A stretch of DNA of 41,547 nucleotides from a bacterium (GTDB lineage Bacteria; Patescibacteriota; Minisyncoccia; Sungbacterales; HO2-52-23), in contig JAUYPW010000002.1 in assembly GCA_030697525.1 (NCBI GenBank), forward strand, positions 1 to 41,547. The letters are read 5' to 3'. Both the position numbers and the translations under genes were made by a program. The notes beneath the pieces were generated by a model. The model ran no database searches, had not been told where the DNA came from, and was given only the letters and a program-made list of their open reading frames with translations. Below, piece by piece: positions 22,413-32,720 of the stretch (within the stretch, counting starts at the first letter, position 1; every line of letters begins with the position of its first letter).

Positions 22413-22931
22413 ATGAATTTTTTAAGAAAAAACTGGTTTTGGTTTTTATTGGTCTTTATCGTTTTTCTAGCCGGCATTAAGATTGTCGGTCCTTACTATT
22501 TAAAATATTTAGCCAAAGACCAGCCACAAACGGAACTGCCAAAGAGTTTGTTTGCCCCAACGACCAGCAAACCAAATGACAACAGCATAGCTCCCGTTGA
22601 GGTAAAAAATGCCGATGAGTATAAAGGATCTGTTGTTCGCTATAAAGAATCAGGTTTCTCACCATCGCAGATTAAACTAGAAGAGGACGGAACCGGTTTT
22701 GGCTGTCTGCTAAAAATAATCAATGACAGCAAAGATCCGCTGATTGTTCGCCTTGGGCCGTATGAGATGAGTGTTAAGAGCAACTACGGATTTAAATATG
22801 ATCCGATACCTCCGGGAGGGAATATCCTAATTGATCCGCGTTTCGGACGCCGGACGGAAGAAATTTTAAATTTTAACAGACCTCAAGATAAATTTCTTAT
22901 AGAATTTGGCCCCGCCTGCGTCGCTGAATAA
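22413..22931 (+). CDS. Membrane-anchored hypothetical protein with cupredoxin-like beta domain
   Basis: 172 residues. One N-terminal helix (WFWFLLVFIVFLAGIKIVG) anchors it; a linker rich in P, K and S follows. The outer domain has the strand order YKESGFSPSQIKLEEDGTG, CLLKIINDSKDPLIVRLGP, a P/G turn and FLIEFGPACVAE, reminiscent of cupredoxin-like folds, but the copper ligands (H, C, H, M) are absent. Two cysteines (about 96 and 169) could pair. It starts 3 bases after the HEPN-like gene. The family is not recognised with confidence. Confidence 0.55.
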   Translation: MNFLRKNWFWFLLVFIVFLAGIKIVGPYYLKYLAKDQPQTELPKSLFAPTTSKPNDNSIAPVEVKNADEYKGSVVRYKESGFSPSQIKLEEDGTGFGCLLKIINDSKDPLIVRLGPYEMSVKSNYGFKYDPIPPGGNILIDPRFGRRTEEILNFNRPQDKFLIEFGPACVAE

Positions 22932-22967
22932 TAGGAGACCAGGATTCAAACTAGCGTCAAAGTTTAG

Positions 22968-23064
22968 AAGAGAGAATTTGAGCCAAGTTCTAGGAACGAC
23001 GAGGAAGTCGTACTGATAAGTACCCTGACGAGGAGTGACGACGAAATTGGCCAAATTCTCTCTT
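22968..23064 (+). ncRNA. Candidate structured RNA, GA-core motif (copy 1)
   Basis: Lower helix: 13 bp (22968-22980 with 23052-23064), a bulged A (22981), then GCCAA with TTGGC (22982-22986, 23047-23051). Core: AGGAACGACGAGGAA (22992-23006), a small hairpin GTACT-GATA-AGTAC (23010-23023), and TGACGAGGAGTGACGA (23026-23041). Both core strands and the 50-base core length are identical in copy 2 at 29902-29951, while the helices differ in sequence yet still pair. A terminator follows at 23081, so the element is transcribed on the plus strand, probably as the 3' end of the gatCA transcript. Confidence 0.6.
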
Positions 23065-23080
23065 CCCTTCGGGTGAATCA

Positions 23081-23113
23081 ATTCCCGCCGATGCATATCG
23101 GTGGGGATTTTTT
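23081..23113 (+). terminator. Rho-independent terminator after the structured RNA
   Basis: 9-bp core stem CCCGCCGAT/ATCGGTGGG with loop GCAT (12 bp counting weaker outer pairs), followed by a run of T at 23108-23113. It ends the ligA-gatCA-hypothetical transcript. Confidence 0.85.
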
Positions 23114-23117
23114 ATAA

Positions 23118-23267
23118 TCAACTGACTATGACTATAACCACAGTAGATACAATAAGAGCTGTCCAGATAATATAATATACCACCATAAAGCCGAGGCAGT
23201 CCCAGTCGTCTTTCCTGAAATTAACCGCTTTCTTCTGAATATGACTCTTTGCAGATAATTTTTTCAT
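23118..23267 (-). CDS. Possible small membrane protein (49 residues)
   Basis: ATG 23267 to TGA 23118: MKKLSAKSHIQKKAVNFRK, then a hydrophobic helix (LGFMVVYYIIWTALIVSTVV). The frame stays open a further 32 codons upstream without ATG, GTG or TTG and there encodes another hydrophobic segment (FILSTIAILAQCITIIF), so a two-helix protein with an unusual start is possible. No Shine-Dalgarno is seen and the family is not recognised. Confidence 0.3.
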   Translation of the reverse strand: MKKLSAKSHIQKKAVNFRKDDWDCLGFMVVYYIIWTALIVSTVVIVIVS

Positions 23268-23366
23268 AAAAATGATTGTAATACATTGCGCCAGAATTGC
23301 AATTGTGGAAAGAATGAAGGCTCCTTCGTCGGTTGTCTTTTGACCGTTTATGTTATATTATTTTAC

Positions 23367-23437
23367 AGCGGGGTGGAGGAGAGGTACCTCGCAGGGCTCA
23401 TAACCCTGAGGCGCCCGTTCAATTCGGGCCCCCGCAA
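23367..23437 (+). tRNA. Initiator tRNA-Met(CAU)
   Basis: 71 nt. Acceptor GCGGGG/CCCCGC with an unpaired 1-72 position (A-A), anticodon stem CAGGG/CCCTG with three successive G-C pairs next to the loop CTCATAA, and T arm GCCCG-TTCAATT-CGGGC. The mismatched first pair and three G-C pairs are the marks of an initiator. No CCA is encoded. Confidence 0.9.
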
Positions 23438-23491
23438 TAATATATAGGACATTAGGACTTATTGACGCAATAAGAAATCGGACAAAGTGAC

Positions 23492-23562
23492 GCCGGTGTA
23501 GCTTAATGGTAAAGCAGAGCCCTCATAAAGCTCGGAAGGAGGTTCAATTCCTCCCATCGGCA
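23492..23562 (+). tRNA. tRNA with CAU anticodon (elongator Met or Ile2)
   Basis: 71 nt. Acceptor GCCGGTG with CATCGGC, anticodon loop CTCATAA (one C-A mismatch at the top of the stem), T arm GGAGG-TTCAATT-CCTCC. A fully paired acceptor rules out an initiator. Whether it carries Met or, with lysidine, Ile cannot be read from the sequence alone. Confidence 0.88.
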
Positions 23563-23568
23563 ACAGGT

Positions 23569-23706
23569 ATGATCAAAAAAATTAAAGGTAAATATGTCGT
23601 GCTGTCCGAAACCACCGGCCGGAAGTTCGGGACTTATAAAACACTGAAGGAAGCCAAACGCCGGCTACAGCAGATAGAGTTTTTTAAGCATTTGAAAAAG
23701 AAATAA
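23569..23706 (+). CDS. Small basic protein between tRNA genes (45 residues)
   Basis: ATG 23569, 6 bases after the tRNA: MIKKIKGKYVVLSETTGRKF, ending KRRLQQIEFFKHLKKK. The frame is open further back, but that part overlaps the tRNA. The pattern KGKYVVLSETTGRKFGTYKT with EAKRRLQQIEFFKH resembles a class of very short basic proteins seen in phages and small-genome bacteria: two or three strands, then an amphipathic helix. Strongly positive charge suggests nucleic-acid binding. It is inside a tRNA operon, and its mRNA would be freed by tRNA end processing. Confidence 0.6.
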   Translation: MIKKIKGKYVVLSETTGRKFGTYKTLKEAKRRLQQIEFFKHLKKK

Positions 23707-23711
23707 AATTT

Positions 23712-23785
23712 GGGGCCGTAGCTCAATTGGTTAGAGCACCCGCCTGTCACGCGGGAGGTTGCGAGTTCGAGCCTCGTCGGCCCCG
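23712..23785 (+). tRNA. tRNA-Asp(GUC)
   Basis: 74 nt. Acceptor GGGGCCG with CGGCCCC, discriminator G (typical for Asp), anticodon loop CTGTCAC with stem CCCGC/GCGGG, T loop TTCGAGC. It starts 5 bases after the stop of the small basic protein. Confidence 0.95.
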
Positions 23786-23813
23786 TTTCTAGCATATCTC
23801 CCATACAAATAAA

Positions 23814-23846
23814 AAATCGCCGTTCGTCGTAACTATTAGGCGATTT
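23814..23846 (-). terminator. Terminator of the 23860-25121 minus-strand genes
   Basis: Stem AAATCGCC/GGCGATTT with a 17-base loop; on the minus strand it runs into six T. It lies 13 bases after the stop at 23860. Confidence 0.65.
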
Positions 23847-23859
23847 GCTTTACGTCCTT

Positions 23860-24471
23860 TTATTTTATGAGCACCACATCGGTGTGTAGAAGAGAAATAA
23901 TTATTCCACAGCTTGGGTTGGCCGCCGTAAAGATCCATAGCCAGCGCCAAATCGCATCAAAGCCGCATTCGTTCAGGAACTTGAGGTCACCTTCTCTGCG
24001 ACCCCCAAAAATATCGTAATATTTCTGCCAGAAGGAAAGATAATCTGGGGTAAAATTGCTCATCTTTTCCCAATCTGCGTACAATCTTTGTTTCAATGCG
24101 TCTCTGTCCCCAGAGTTCGCCAACCAAGACTGTCTTGTCGTTCCTAATCTGTAAGCATCGGTGTTGGGTCTTGAAAAATCCGTAGTTTCTTCTAAGACAA
24201 GGCGAAGAATATAAACAAGGTAATAAGTGCCGATTACATCACCTATGGCATTGGGTAAATCTCCTCCAGAAAGCAACCTTATCCCATCCATGGCTGTGGC
24301 ATGACCATGCCACACGGCGCTTAACTCGGTGGCCAGTTTTTTTGGTGTTTCACCGCCAGGAGGATAAGTAGCATAAGATTTCCCAGGATAGATAGAGTCA
24401 CGTTGTGTAACCGCATCCATCAGGAGCGCTTTAAATATCCCTTTCGGCAAAGGAATTTTTACTTGATACAT
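23860..24471 (-). CDS. Hypothetical protein, family not recognised (203 residues)
   Basis: Starts MYQVKIPLPKGIFKALLMDA with Shine-Dalgarno AGGAGG 5 bases before the ATG. Soluble and mainly helical by composition, with many W, Y and R. Visible stretches are SAVWHGHATAMDGIRLL, GDVIGTYYLVYILRLVLEE and DYLSFWQKYYDIFGGRREGD, which suggest a compact helical bundle rather than an enzyme with a known motif. It follows the 24498 gene after 26 bases on the same strand and shares its transcript, ending at the 23814 terminator. No function is proposed. Confidence 0.7.
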   Translation of the reverse strand: MYQVKIPLPKGIFKALLMDAVTQRDSIYPGKSYATYPPGGETPKKLATELSAVWHGHATAMDGIRLLSGGDLPNAIGDVIGTYYLVYILRLVLEETTDFSRPNTDAYRLGTTRQSWLANSGDRDALKQRLYADWEKMSNFTPDYLSFWQKYYDIFGGRREGDLKFLNECGFDAIWRWLWIFTAANPSCGIIISLLHTDVVLIK

Positions 24472-24497
24472 ACGGCCTCCTTGTTATTTCCCAAAAG

Positions 24498-25121
24498 CTA
24501 ATCACTCAAACTTGCTTTGACTCTGAAAAGCACGCCATCTTTGACCATAAAAGTATCCAGATACTCAACCAGCCAACCCCAGACTCCGCCCCAGTGGTAA
24601 GGAGTTACAATCTTGCCTTGCCGCAAATCTTCTATTTCATCAGAAAACAAGCAAACCCCGACTTTCTCAACCAAGAGAAATTTTTCGGACATCTTTTGCA
24701 GCAACTCCTCAAAATTACCCAGTTTCCAATATATAACCCTCTGCCACTTGTACGATCTGTACAGAGGCTCAACCAATAATTTTTCAATAACTTCTCGATC
24801 GGGGCATTTTTCTAAAGCTTCTTTGTACAAAACCTTTCCATCCCCACCAAAGCCAACGACGTCGGGAAAGCGTACTCCGATAGTCTCTTCAGATATTTCC
24901 AAAAGCTCCAAACATCGTTCTTCGCATACAGCCTCGCGTATTCCTCCACGAACCAAAGAAACCATATCTGGATAACCTTCTGCGCCAGGAACAAAACGAT
25001 CCATCCTAAACTCAAATTCATACTTTCGAAACGGCCCAACTTCAAGTAAGAGTCTGCGGGCAAGTTCTGCCTCACTGTTTGGCAAAATAACAAACGTTTC
25101 CTCGGTTTTCTTGGTATTCAC
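24498..25121 (-). CDS. Hypothetical protein, family not recognised (207 residues)
   Basis: Start GTG 25121, chosen because it is preceded at 7 bases by GGAGGAG; a longer frame from 25193 has no such site. Sequence begins VNTKKTEETFVILPNSEAEL. Soluble, acidic, mixed alpha/beta by pattern (FVILP, YEFEFRMDRFV, VGVCLFSDEIEDL, DGVLFRVKASLSD), with four cysteines (CEERC, ALEKCP, GVCLF). No motif is recognised. A TTTACA/AATAAT pair with 17-base spacing upstream may be its promoter, divergent from the PheRS gene. It forms a two-gene unit with the 23860 gene. Confidence 0.7.
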   Translation of the reverse strand: MNTKKTEETFVILPNSEAELARRLLLEVGPFRKYEFEFRMDRFVPGAEGYPDMVSLVRGGIREAVCEERCLELLEISEETIGVRFPDVVGFGGDGKVLYKEALEKCPDREVIEKLLVEPLYRSYKWQRVIYWKLGNFEELLQKMSEKFLLVEKVGVCLFSDEIEDLRQGKIVTPYHWGGVWGWLVEYLDTFMVKDGVLFRVKASLSD

Positions 25122-25220
25122 AACACTCCTCCTTTTAAAAGACCTAATTTGTCGGGTTGTAATTATTGCACAGCCATTAAAAAATGTAAACACATAGCCT
25201 CACTACAAAAATATGTATTT

Positions 25221-25226
25221 TATGCT
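25221..25226 (+). promoter_or_regulatory. Possible -10 box of the PheRS gene
   Basis: TATGCT 12 bases before the ATG at 25239; the predicted leader is about 6 nt, so near-leaderless. No clear -35. Confidence 0.35.
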
Positions 25227-25238
25227 AATGTAAATCCT

Positions 25239-26375
25239 ATGCGAGAAGTTATAAATATCCAATCTCCAGAGGAAGATGAATTAAAAAGATATCTGGAATC
25301 AAAAAACGATCCGGAAAGTTTGCGCATGAAGAGGTTTTTAGCCATGCCGGATCTTTCGCGGACACACGGAAGTCCGCTTTTTGAAATGGTGAATAGAGTA
25401 AAGTCTCTTCCCATTTTCAAAGATTTTGATGATATCAACATCCCCGAAATTGTTCCTGCCAGTGTAAGTTTTGATCTTTTTAATTTTCCGGCAAACCATC
25501 CCGCCCGTTCCAAATCGGATACATATTATGTGAATGATGAAAACATACTTCGCACCCACGATACGGTCTTTTGGTATTACTATCTTGATTTGCCGGAGGT
25601 AAAAGAGCGTATCAAAAAAAATGAGTCGCTCGGAACTCTTTGTTACGGCAAGGTCTATCGAAAGGATGAAATTGACCGCAGACACATGAACATATTTCAC
25701 CAAATGGGCGGCTGGTATATTGTCCCCGACAGTAAAAAAGTTTTAGAACTTGATGATCTCAAAAACGCGCTTTCGGAAATTGTGAAAAGCGTATTTGGCC
25801 CTGACATTGAATATCGTTTTAACAAAGATGAATTTCCGTATACCGATCCTTCTCTTGAAGTTGAAGTAAAGGTGGAGAACGAGTGGGTTGAAATCCTAGG
25901 AGGGGGAATGCCCAGAAAAGAAGTACTCAAAAACTTCGGCTTAGAGGGTTATAACGGCTGGGCTTTTGGTTTTGGTTTAGAAAGATTGGCCATTGTAAGT
26001 ATGGATTTACCAGACATCAGACTGCTCTGGTCCACCGATGAGCGTATAAAAAAACAATTGCGGCTCGGAAACAAATTTAAAGAGGTTTCCAAATTTCCAC
26101 CCATTACCCGCGATATTTCTTTTGTGGTAAAAAAAGATTTTGTACCCAATAATTATTTTGACCTTATACGCGACTTGGGAGGAGATTTGATGGAGGAAGT
26201 AACTTTGCTGGATCATTATGATGACCCCGAAAAATTCGGTTTGGACAAAACGAGTTATACCTACAGAATCGTTTACCGCAGTATCGACCGTACTCTCAAA
26301 ACAGAGGAGATTGAGCCGATTCAGGAAAAAATCATAAGCGAAACCTTCAAGCAGTTTAATGCCGAGATACGATAA
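25239..26375 (+). CDS. Phenylalanine-tRNA ligase of the single-chain (mitochondrial) type
   Basis: 378 residues from ATG 25239 (MREVINIQ). The catalytic part is PheS-like class II: motif 1 region DLFNFPANHPARSKSDTYYV, motif 2 KVYRKDEIDRRHMNIFHQMG, motif 3 GWAFGFGLERLAI. From about residue 286 it has an FDX-ACB domain (PPITRDISFVV, YTYRIVYRSIDRTLKTEEI), which in ordinary bacteria is the C-terminal end of PheT. PheS core plus FDX-ACB in one short chain is the layout of the mitochondrial monomeric enzyme. There is no pheT beside it. It may be the only PheRS or a paralogue; the window cannot tell. No Shine-Dalgarno. Confidence 0.82.
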   Translation: MREVINIQSPEEDELKRYLESKNDPESLRMKRFLAMPDLSRTHGSPLFEMVNRVKSLPIFKDFDDINIPEIVPASVSFDLFNFPANHPARSKSDTYYVNDENILRTHDTVFWYYYLDLPEVKERIKKNESLGTLCYGKVYRKDEIDRRHMNIFHQMGGWYIVPDSKKVLELDDLKNALSEIVKSVFGPDIEYRFNKDEFPYTDPSLEVEVKVENEWVEILGGGMPRKEVLKNFGLEGYNGWAFGFGLERLAIVSMDLPDIRLLWSTDERIKKQLRLGNKFKEVSKFPPITRDISFVVKKDFVPNNYFDLIRDLGGDLMEEVTLLDHYDDPEKFGLDKTSYTYRIVYRSIDRTLKTEEIEPIQEKIISETFKQFNAEIR

Positions 26376-26419
26376 TAAAGTATGTCATCGGGGTTGTTGT
26401 GTGGATGATAGTTTTTTGC

Positions 26420-26425
26420 TATAAT
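26420..26425 (+). promoter_or_regulatory. Extended -10 box of gyrB
   Basis: TATAAT preceded by TGC, 32 bases before the gyrB ATG. The predicted leader is about 26 nt with a GCCT/AGGC mini-hairpin and no clear Shine-Dalgarno. Confidence 0.65.
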
Positions 26426-26427
26426 AG

Positions 26428-29800
<3,373 letters not shown>

Positions 29801-29811
29801 TATAACATTAG

Positions 29812-29837
29812 TTTAAAAGGCCTGCGGGCCTTTTAAA
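29812..29837 (+). terminator. Hairpin at the gyrB end / start of the secE leader
   Basis: 11-bp perfect stem (29812-29822 with 29827-29837), loop TGCG. The A/T-rich base gives a TTTT run inside the stem. It may end gyrB transcripts; since it lies about 5 bases after the predicted secE start site it could also be a 5' protective hairpin. Confidence 0.6.
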
Positions 29838-29844
29838 AGACCCC

Positions 29845-30006
29845 AGAAACTGTCTGTAAAGTCCTTTTCGTAGGAAAATGCAGCAATTTTTGAGCGAGAC
29901 AAGGAACGACGAGGAAACTGTATGTAAACATACAGTGACGAGGAGTGACGAAGTCGCAGCCAAAAATTGCAAATTTTATAGAAAGGGGGCTTTACAGACA
30001 GTTTCT
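29845..30006 (+). ncRNA. Structured leader of secE, GA-core motif (copy 2)
   Basis: Outer helix of 17 perfect bp (29845-29861 with 29990-30006), extended by U-G, C-G, C-G. Inner helix GCAATTTTTG (29883-29892) with CAAAAATTGC (29961-29970), then a bulged A (29893) and GC/GC. The 50-base core (29902-29951) has the same two GA-rich strands as copy 1 around a hairpin ACTGTATG-TAAA-CATACAGT. The outer helix ends 6 bases before the secE ATG, so folding could control translation or transcription of secE-nusG-rplK. Confidence 0.65.
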
Positions 30007-30012
30007 TGAACA

Positions 30013-30198
30013 ATGACTACTAAACCCGTTGAATTTCTAAAAGAAACTCGAATGGAGATGAAAAAGGTTACCTGGCCAACCCGCGAGGAGGCTTTAAATT
30101 ACACTGTGGCCATAGTAGTTATCAGCGCGGCGGTAGCTTTCTTTTTGGGAGGTTTAGATTTTCTATTTCAGTGGATTTTAAATAAATTTGTTTTATAA
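30013..30198 (+). CDS. secE: Preprotein translocase subunit SecE
   Basis: 61 residues, the short single-helix form. VEFLKETRMEMKKVTWPTRE is the conserved amphipathic segment (K-V-x-W-P-x-R-x-E), followed by one membrane helix (VVISAAVAFFLGGLDFLFQWI). It clamps SecY in the translocon. It is first of the secE-nusG-rplK operon, with no Shine-Dalgarno and the start just after a large folded leader. nusG follows after 3 bases. Confidence 0.95.
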   Translation: MTTKPVEFLKETRMEMKKVTWPTREEALNYTVAIVVISAAVAFFLGGLDFLFQWILNKFVL

Positions 30199-30201
30199 AA
30201 T

Positions 30202-30747
30202 ATGCCCAAGCAAACTAGTGAATTCGGTCGTAATTGGTACGCGGTGCACACCTACTCTGGTTATGAAGACGCGGTGGCCCGCAACCTTAAACAGAGAATT
30301 GAGTCCATGGGAATGGAGGATAAGATCTTTACCGTGCTAGTCCCGACCGAAAAGAAAATAAAAATAAAAAACGGCAAGAGAAGAATGGTGGAGGAAAAAA
30401 TCTACCCGGGTTATGTTTTGGTGGAAATGGTGGTAACTGATGATTCCTGGTATGTTGTTCGTAACACCCCCCGCGTGACCGGTTTCGTAGGAGCGGGGAC
30501 AACCCCGGCCTCTCTCTCCCAGGAAGAGATAGATATTCTCCTTAAGCGCATGGGACAAGAAGAGCCCAAATTCAAGATTGAGGTAGGCATCGGAGATCCG
30601 GTGAAGATAATTGACGGGCCTTTCAAAGATTTTGATGGAAAAGTTTCGGAAATAGACCAAGAAAGAGGAAAACTGAAAGTGCTGGTAAACGTCTTCGGGC
30701 GAGATACGCCAGTAGAATTGGACTCCTTGCAAATTAAGAAGTTGTAA
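30202..30747 (+). CDS. nusG: Transcription elongation/antitermination factor NusG
   Basis: 181 residues. The NGN domain has [28 protein letters not shown] and TPRVTGFVG; the C-terminal KOW domain has [20 protein letters not shown]. NusG binds RNA polymerase and links it to Rho or the ribosome. It lies in the usual secE-nusG-rplK order. No Shine-Dalgarno. Confidence 0.97.
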   Translation: MPKQTSEFGRNWYAVHTYSGYEDAVARNLKQRIESMGMEDKIFTVLVPTEKKIKIKNGKRRMVEEKIYPGYVLVEMVVTDDSWYVVRNTPRVTGFVGAGTTPASLSQEEIDILLKRMGQEEPKFKIEVGIGDPVKIIDGPFKDFDGKVSEIDQERGKLKVLVNVFGRDTPVELDSLQIKKL

Positions 30748-30758
30748 TCCCACGCATA

Positions 30759-31181
30759 ATGGCAAAACCAATCAAAACAATAATAAAACTTCAGATTCCG
30801 GCGGGCAAAGCAACGCCTGCCCCTCCGGTGGGAACCGCTTTGGGTCCTCACGGTATTAATATTGGCCAATTCGTTAAGCAATATAACGATGCCACTGGCA
30901 AAATGGAAGGGGAAATAGTTCCGGTGGAAATAACTATTTATGAAGACCGGAGTTTTGAGTTTAAACTGAAAACTCCTCCGGCGTCAGATATGCTCCGCAA
31001 AATGGCCGGAATAGAAAAGGGGTCGGGAACACCGAATAAAAATAAAGTAGGGAAGGTAAGCAAGACGGACATAAGAAAAATTGCCGAAAGAAAACTGGAG
31101 GATTTAAACGCTACCGATCTTGAAGCCGCCGAGAAAATAATAATGGGAACGGCAAGATCAATGGGAATTGAAATAAAATAA
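30759..31181 (+). CDS. rplK: Ribosomal protein L11
   Basis: 140 residues, normal length. [20 protein letters not shown] and [12 protein letters not shown] are the N-terminal signature; [20 protein letters not shown] and the helical C-terminal RNA-binding domain ([18 protein letters not shown]) follow. It binds the 23S GTPase-associated centre. In most bacteria rplA follows; here a strong terminator follows and no L1 gene is found. Confidence 0.97.
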   Translation: MAKPIKTIIKLQIPAGKATPAPPVGTALGPHGINIGQFVKQYNDATGKMEGEIVPVEITIYEDRSFEFKLKTPPASDMLRKMAGIEKGSGTPNKNKVGKVSKTDIRKIAERKLEDLNATDLEAAEKIIMGTARSMGIEIK

Positions 31182-31203
31182 GACTGGGGAAAACCAGGTC
31201 TTG
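31180..31203 (+). other. Small hairpin at the rplK end
   Basis: AAGAC-TGG pairs with CCA-GGTCTT with one bulged G, 0-3 bases after the stop. It may shield the 3' end ahead of the main terminator. Confidence 0.4.
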
Positions 31204-31224
31204 TAATAAAAGACGAAGACTTTT

Positions 31225-31266
31225 AAACTACGAACACTCTGACAATCAGAGTGTTCGTAGTTTTTT
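31225..31266 (+). terminator. Rho-independent terminator of secE-nusG-rplK
   Basis: 15-bp perfect G+C-containing stem (31228-31242 with 31246-31260), 18 bp with the A/T base, loop CAA, then six T. The strongest terminator in the window. Confidence 0.95.
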
Positions 31267-31290
31267 GATAACAGAATAAAGAGGTGCCAA

Positions 31291-31863
31291 ATGCAAGACA
31301 CGACCGAACGAGATCAACTGAGATTAGATGTGTTTATCGCCTGTGTAATTCTACATTCCGATCTTGGTACTTGCAACAGACTGCGAACCGCCTGTGGAAT
31401 TATAAGAGATAAAAGATTGCGGGGAGTTGGTTACAACGGCTCTCTCCATGGCTTCCTCCATTGCGATAATGGAGACCACTTGCTTATAGACAATCACTGC
31501 GAAGCAACCATACATGGGGAAGAAAATGCCATATTTAATACTCCTCCAGAATTTAGAAACGGCTCTACGGCTATTGTCATAGGGGATCCTTGCTTACGCT
31601 GTGCCAAGTCCCTGATCCATGCTGGAGTAAAAGAAATTATTTGCATCGGTGGATACGCCAACGCTCGAGGCAAAGAGCAAATTGACAAGATTGCTAAGCA
31701 AGCCGGTGTCATTGTGCGCCCTTATAAGATAGATCCAGCCGAACTTTTTCAGAAATTGTTTGATCTACTGACTCGCCAAGGAGGAATGTTGTTCAACCTC
31801 GGTTATCGGATAAAATTAGTAAAAGAACCCCTACAAAACCCAAAAAAGGAGAAAGATCAGTGA
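31291..31863 (+). CDS. dCMP deaminase-family protein (ComEB-like)
   Basis: 190 residues. The cytidine-deaminase zinc site is H75-x-E77 in TIHGEENAIF and C101/C104 in GDPCLRCAKSLIHAGVKEI; the glutamate is the proton shuttle. The N-terminal ILHSDLGTCNRLRTACGIIR and GVGYNGS match dCMP deaminases, which give dUMP for thymidylate synthase, encoded next with a 4-base overlap (GTGA). The extra C-terminal 45 residues are unusual. A GAGGTG Shine-Dalgarno lies 6 bases before ATG. First of the deaminase-thyA-folA group. Confidence 0.85.
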   Translation: MQDTTERDQLRLDVFIACVILHSDLGTCNRLRTACGIIRDKRLRGVGYNGSLHGFLHCDNGDHLLIDNHCEATIHGEENAIFNTPPEFRNGSTAIVIGDPCLRCAKSLIHAGVKEIICIGGYANARGKEQIDKIAKQAGVIVRPYKIDPAELFQKLFDLLTRQGGMLFNLGYRIKLVKEPLQNPKKEKDQ

Positions 31864-32720
31864 AAAGTTATCAGGACATTGTACGACTTATTATGGTTAA
31901 TGGGGTGGATCGCCCCGACAATCGTACCGGCGTTCCCACAAGGGCCATGTTTTCTCCGCAGTTTCGCCACGACATGACGCTGGGTTTTCCAGCAATGACC
32001 ACCAAGAAATTGTTTTTTGACAAAGTTAAGGCCGAGCTTTTGTTTTTTCTTAGCGGGAGCCAAAACATAGAAGACCTGGAAAAACTTGGCGGAACTAAGA
32101 TCTGGGATGGTGATACTTTCAACCACACGTGGGTACTGAAAGCCAAATTTCCCGGAGACATGGGAAGAATTTATGGAGTCCAGTGGAGAAAATGGCGAAA
32201 GATATCTAGCGGAAAAGATTGGTTCGGCGTTGAAGCGGTTGATCAAATAAAAAATCTGATAGACATGATTAAGGCCAATCCAAGCGGTCGTCGTCTGGTG
32301 GTAACGGCCTGGAATCCAGGCGAACTGGATGAAGTGTGCCTTCCTCCATGTCATGCTTTTTTCCAATGTTTTGTGGCAGATGGAAGACTGTCGCTGGGAA
32401 TGTATCAGCGAAGTTGTGATATGTTTTTGGGAGTCCCTTTCAATATCGCCTCCTACGCCCTGCTTTTGTCCATGCTGGCGCAGGTGTGCAATCTTGCACG
32501 AGGCGAACTTGTCGTAACCTTGGGCGATGCCCATGTTTACCACAACCATTTTGAAGCAGTCTACGAACAGCTTAGCCGTGAACCATATGATCTTCCTACT
32601 CTTTGGCTCAATCCGGAAGTAAAGGATATAGATAGTTTCAAAATGGAAGACATAAAACTGCTGGATTATAAACACCATCCGCCGATAAAGGCAGAGCTAA
32701 ACACGGGGAACAAAACATGA
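31860..32720 (+). CDS. thyA: Thymidylate synthase ThyA
   Basis: 286 residues. Catalytic C164 in EVCLPPCHAFFQCFV; folate and dUMP contacts in YQRSCDMFLGVPFNIASYAL; GDAHVYHNHFEAV near the end. It methylates dUMP to dTMP using methylene-tetrahydrofolate and leaves dihydrofolate, which the next gene recycles. Start GTG 31860 is inside the stop of the deaminase gene and has Shine-Dalgarno AGGAGA. It overlaps folA by 4 bases (ATGA). Confidence 0.96.
   Translation: MKSYQDIVRLIMVNGVDRPDNRTGVPTRAMFSPQFRHDMTLGFPAMTTKKLFFDKVKAELLFFLSGSQNIEDLEKLGGTKIWDGDTFNHTWVLKAKFPGDMGRIYGVQWRKWRKISSGKDWFGVEAVDQIKNLIDMIKANPSGRRLVVTAWNPGELDEVCLPPCHAFFQCFVADGRLSLGMYQRSCDMFLGVPFNIASYALLLSMLAQVCNLARGELVVTLGDAHVYHNHFEAVYEQLSREPYDLPTLWLNPEVKDIDSFKMEDIKLLDYKHHPPIKAELNTGNKT

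Larger units (their letters stand above)
22932..23366. other. Non-coding stretch between the cupredoxin-like gene and the tRNA cluster
   Basis: It contains the structured RNA candidate at 22968-23064, a CCC-TTC-GGG mini-hairpin at 23065-23073, a terminator at 23081-23113 and a doubtful small minus-strand ORF (23118-23267). Nothing is seen in 23268-23366 except an A+T-rich tRNA upstream region. Confidence 0.6.

Noticed and set aside
21744-22931. Toxin-antitoxin pair
   Set aside because: The HEPN-like protein is membrane-bound and has no nucleotidyltransferase or other antitoxin-like neighbour.
31857-32678. 273-residue minus-strand frame
   Set aside because: Antisense to thyA; thyA motifs are complete on the plus strand.
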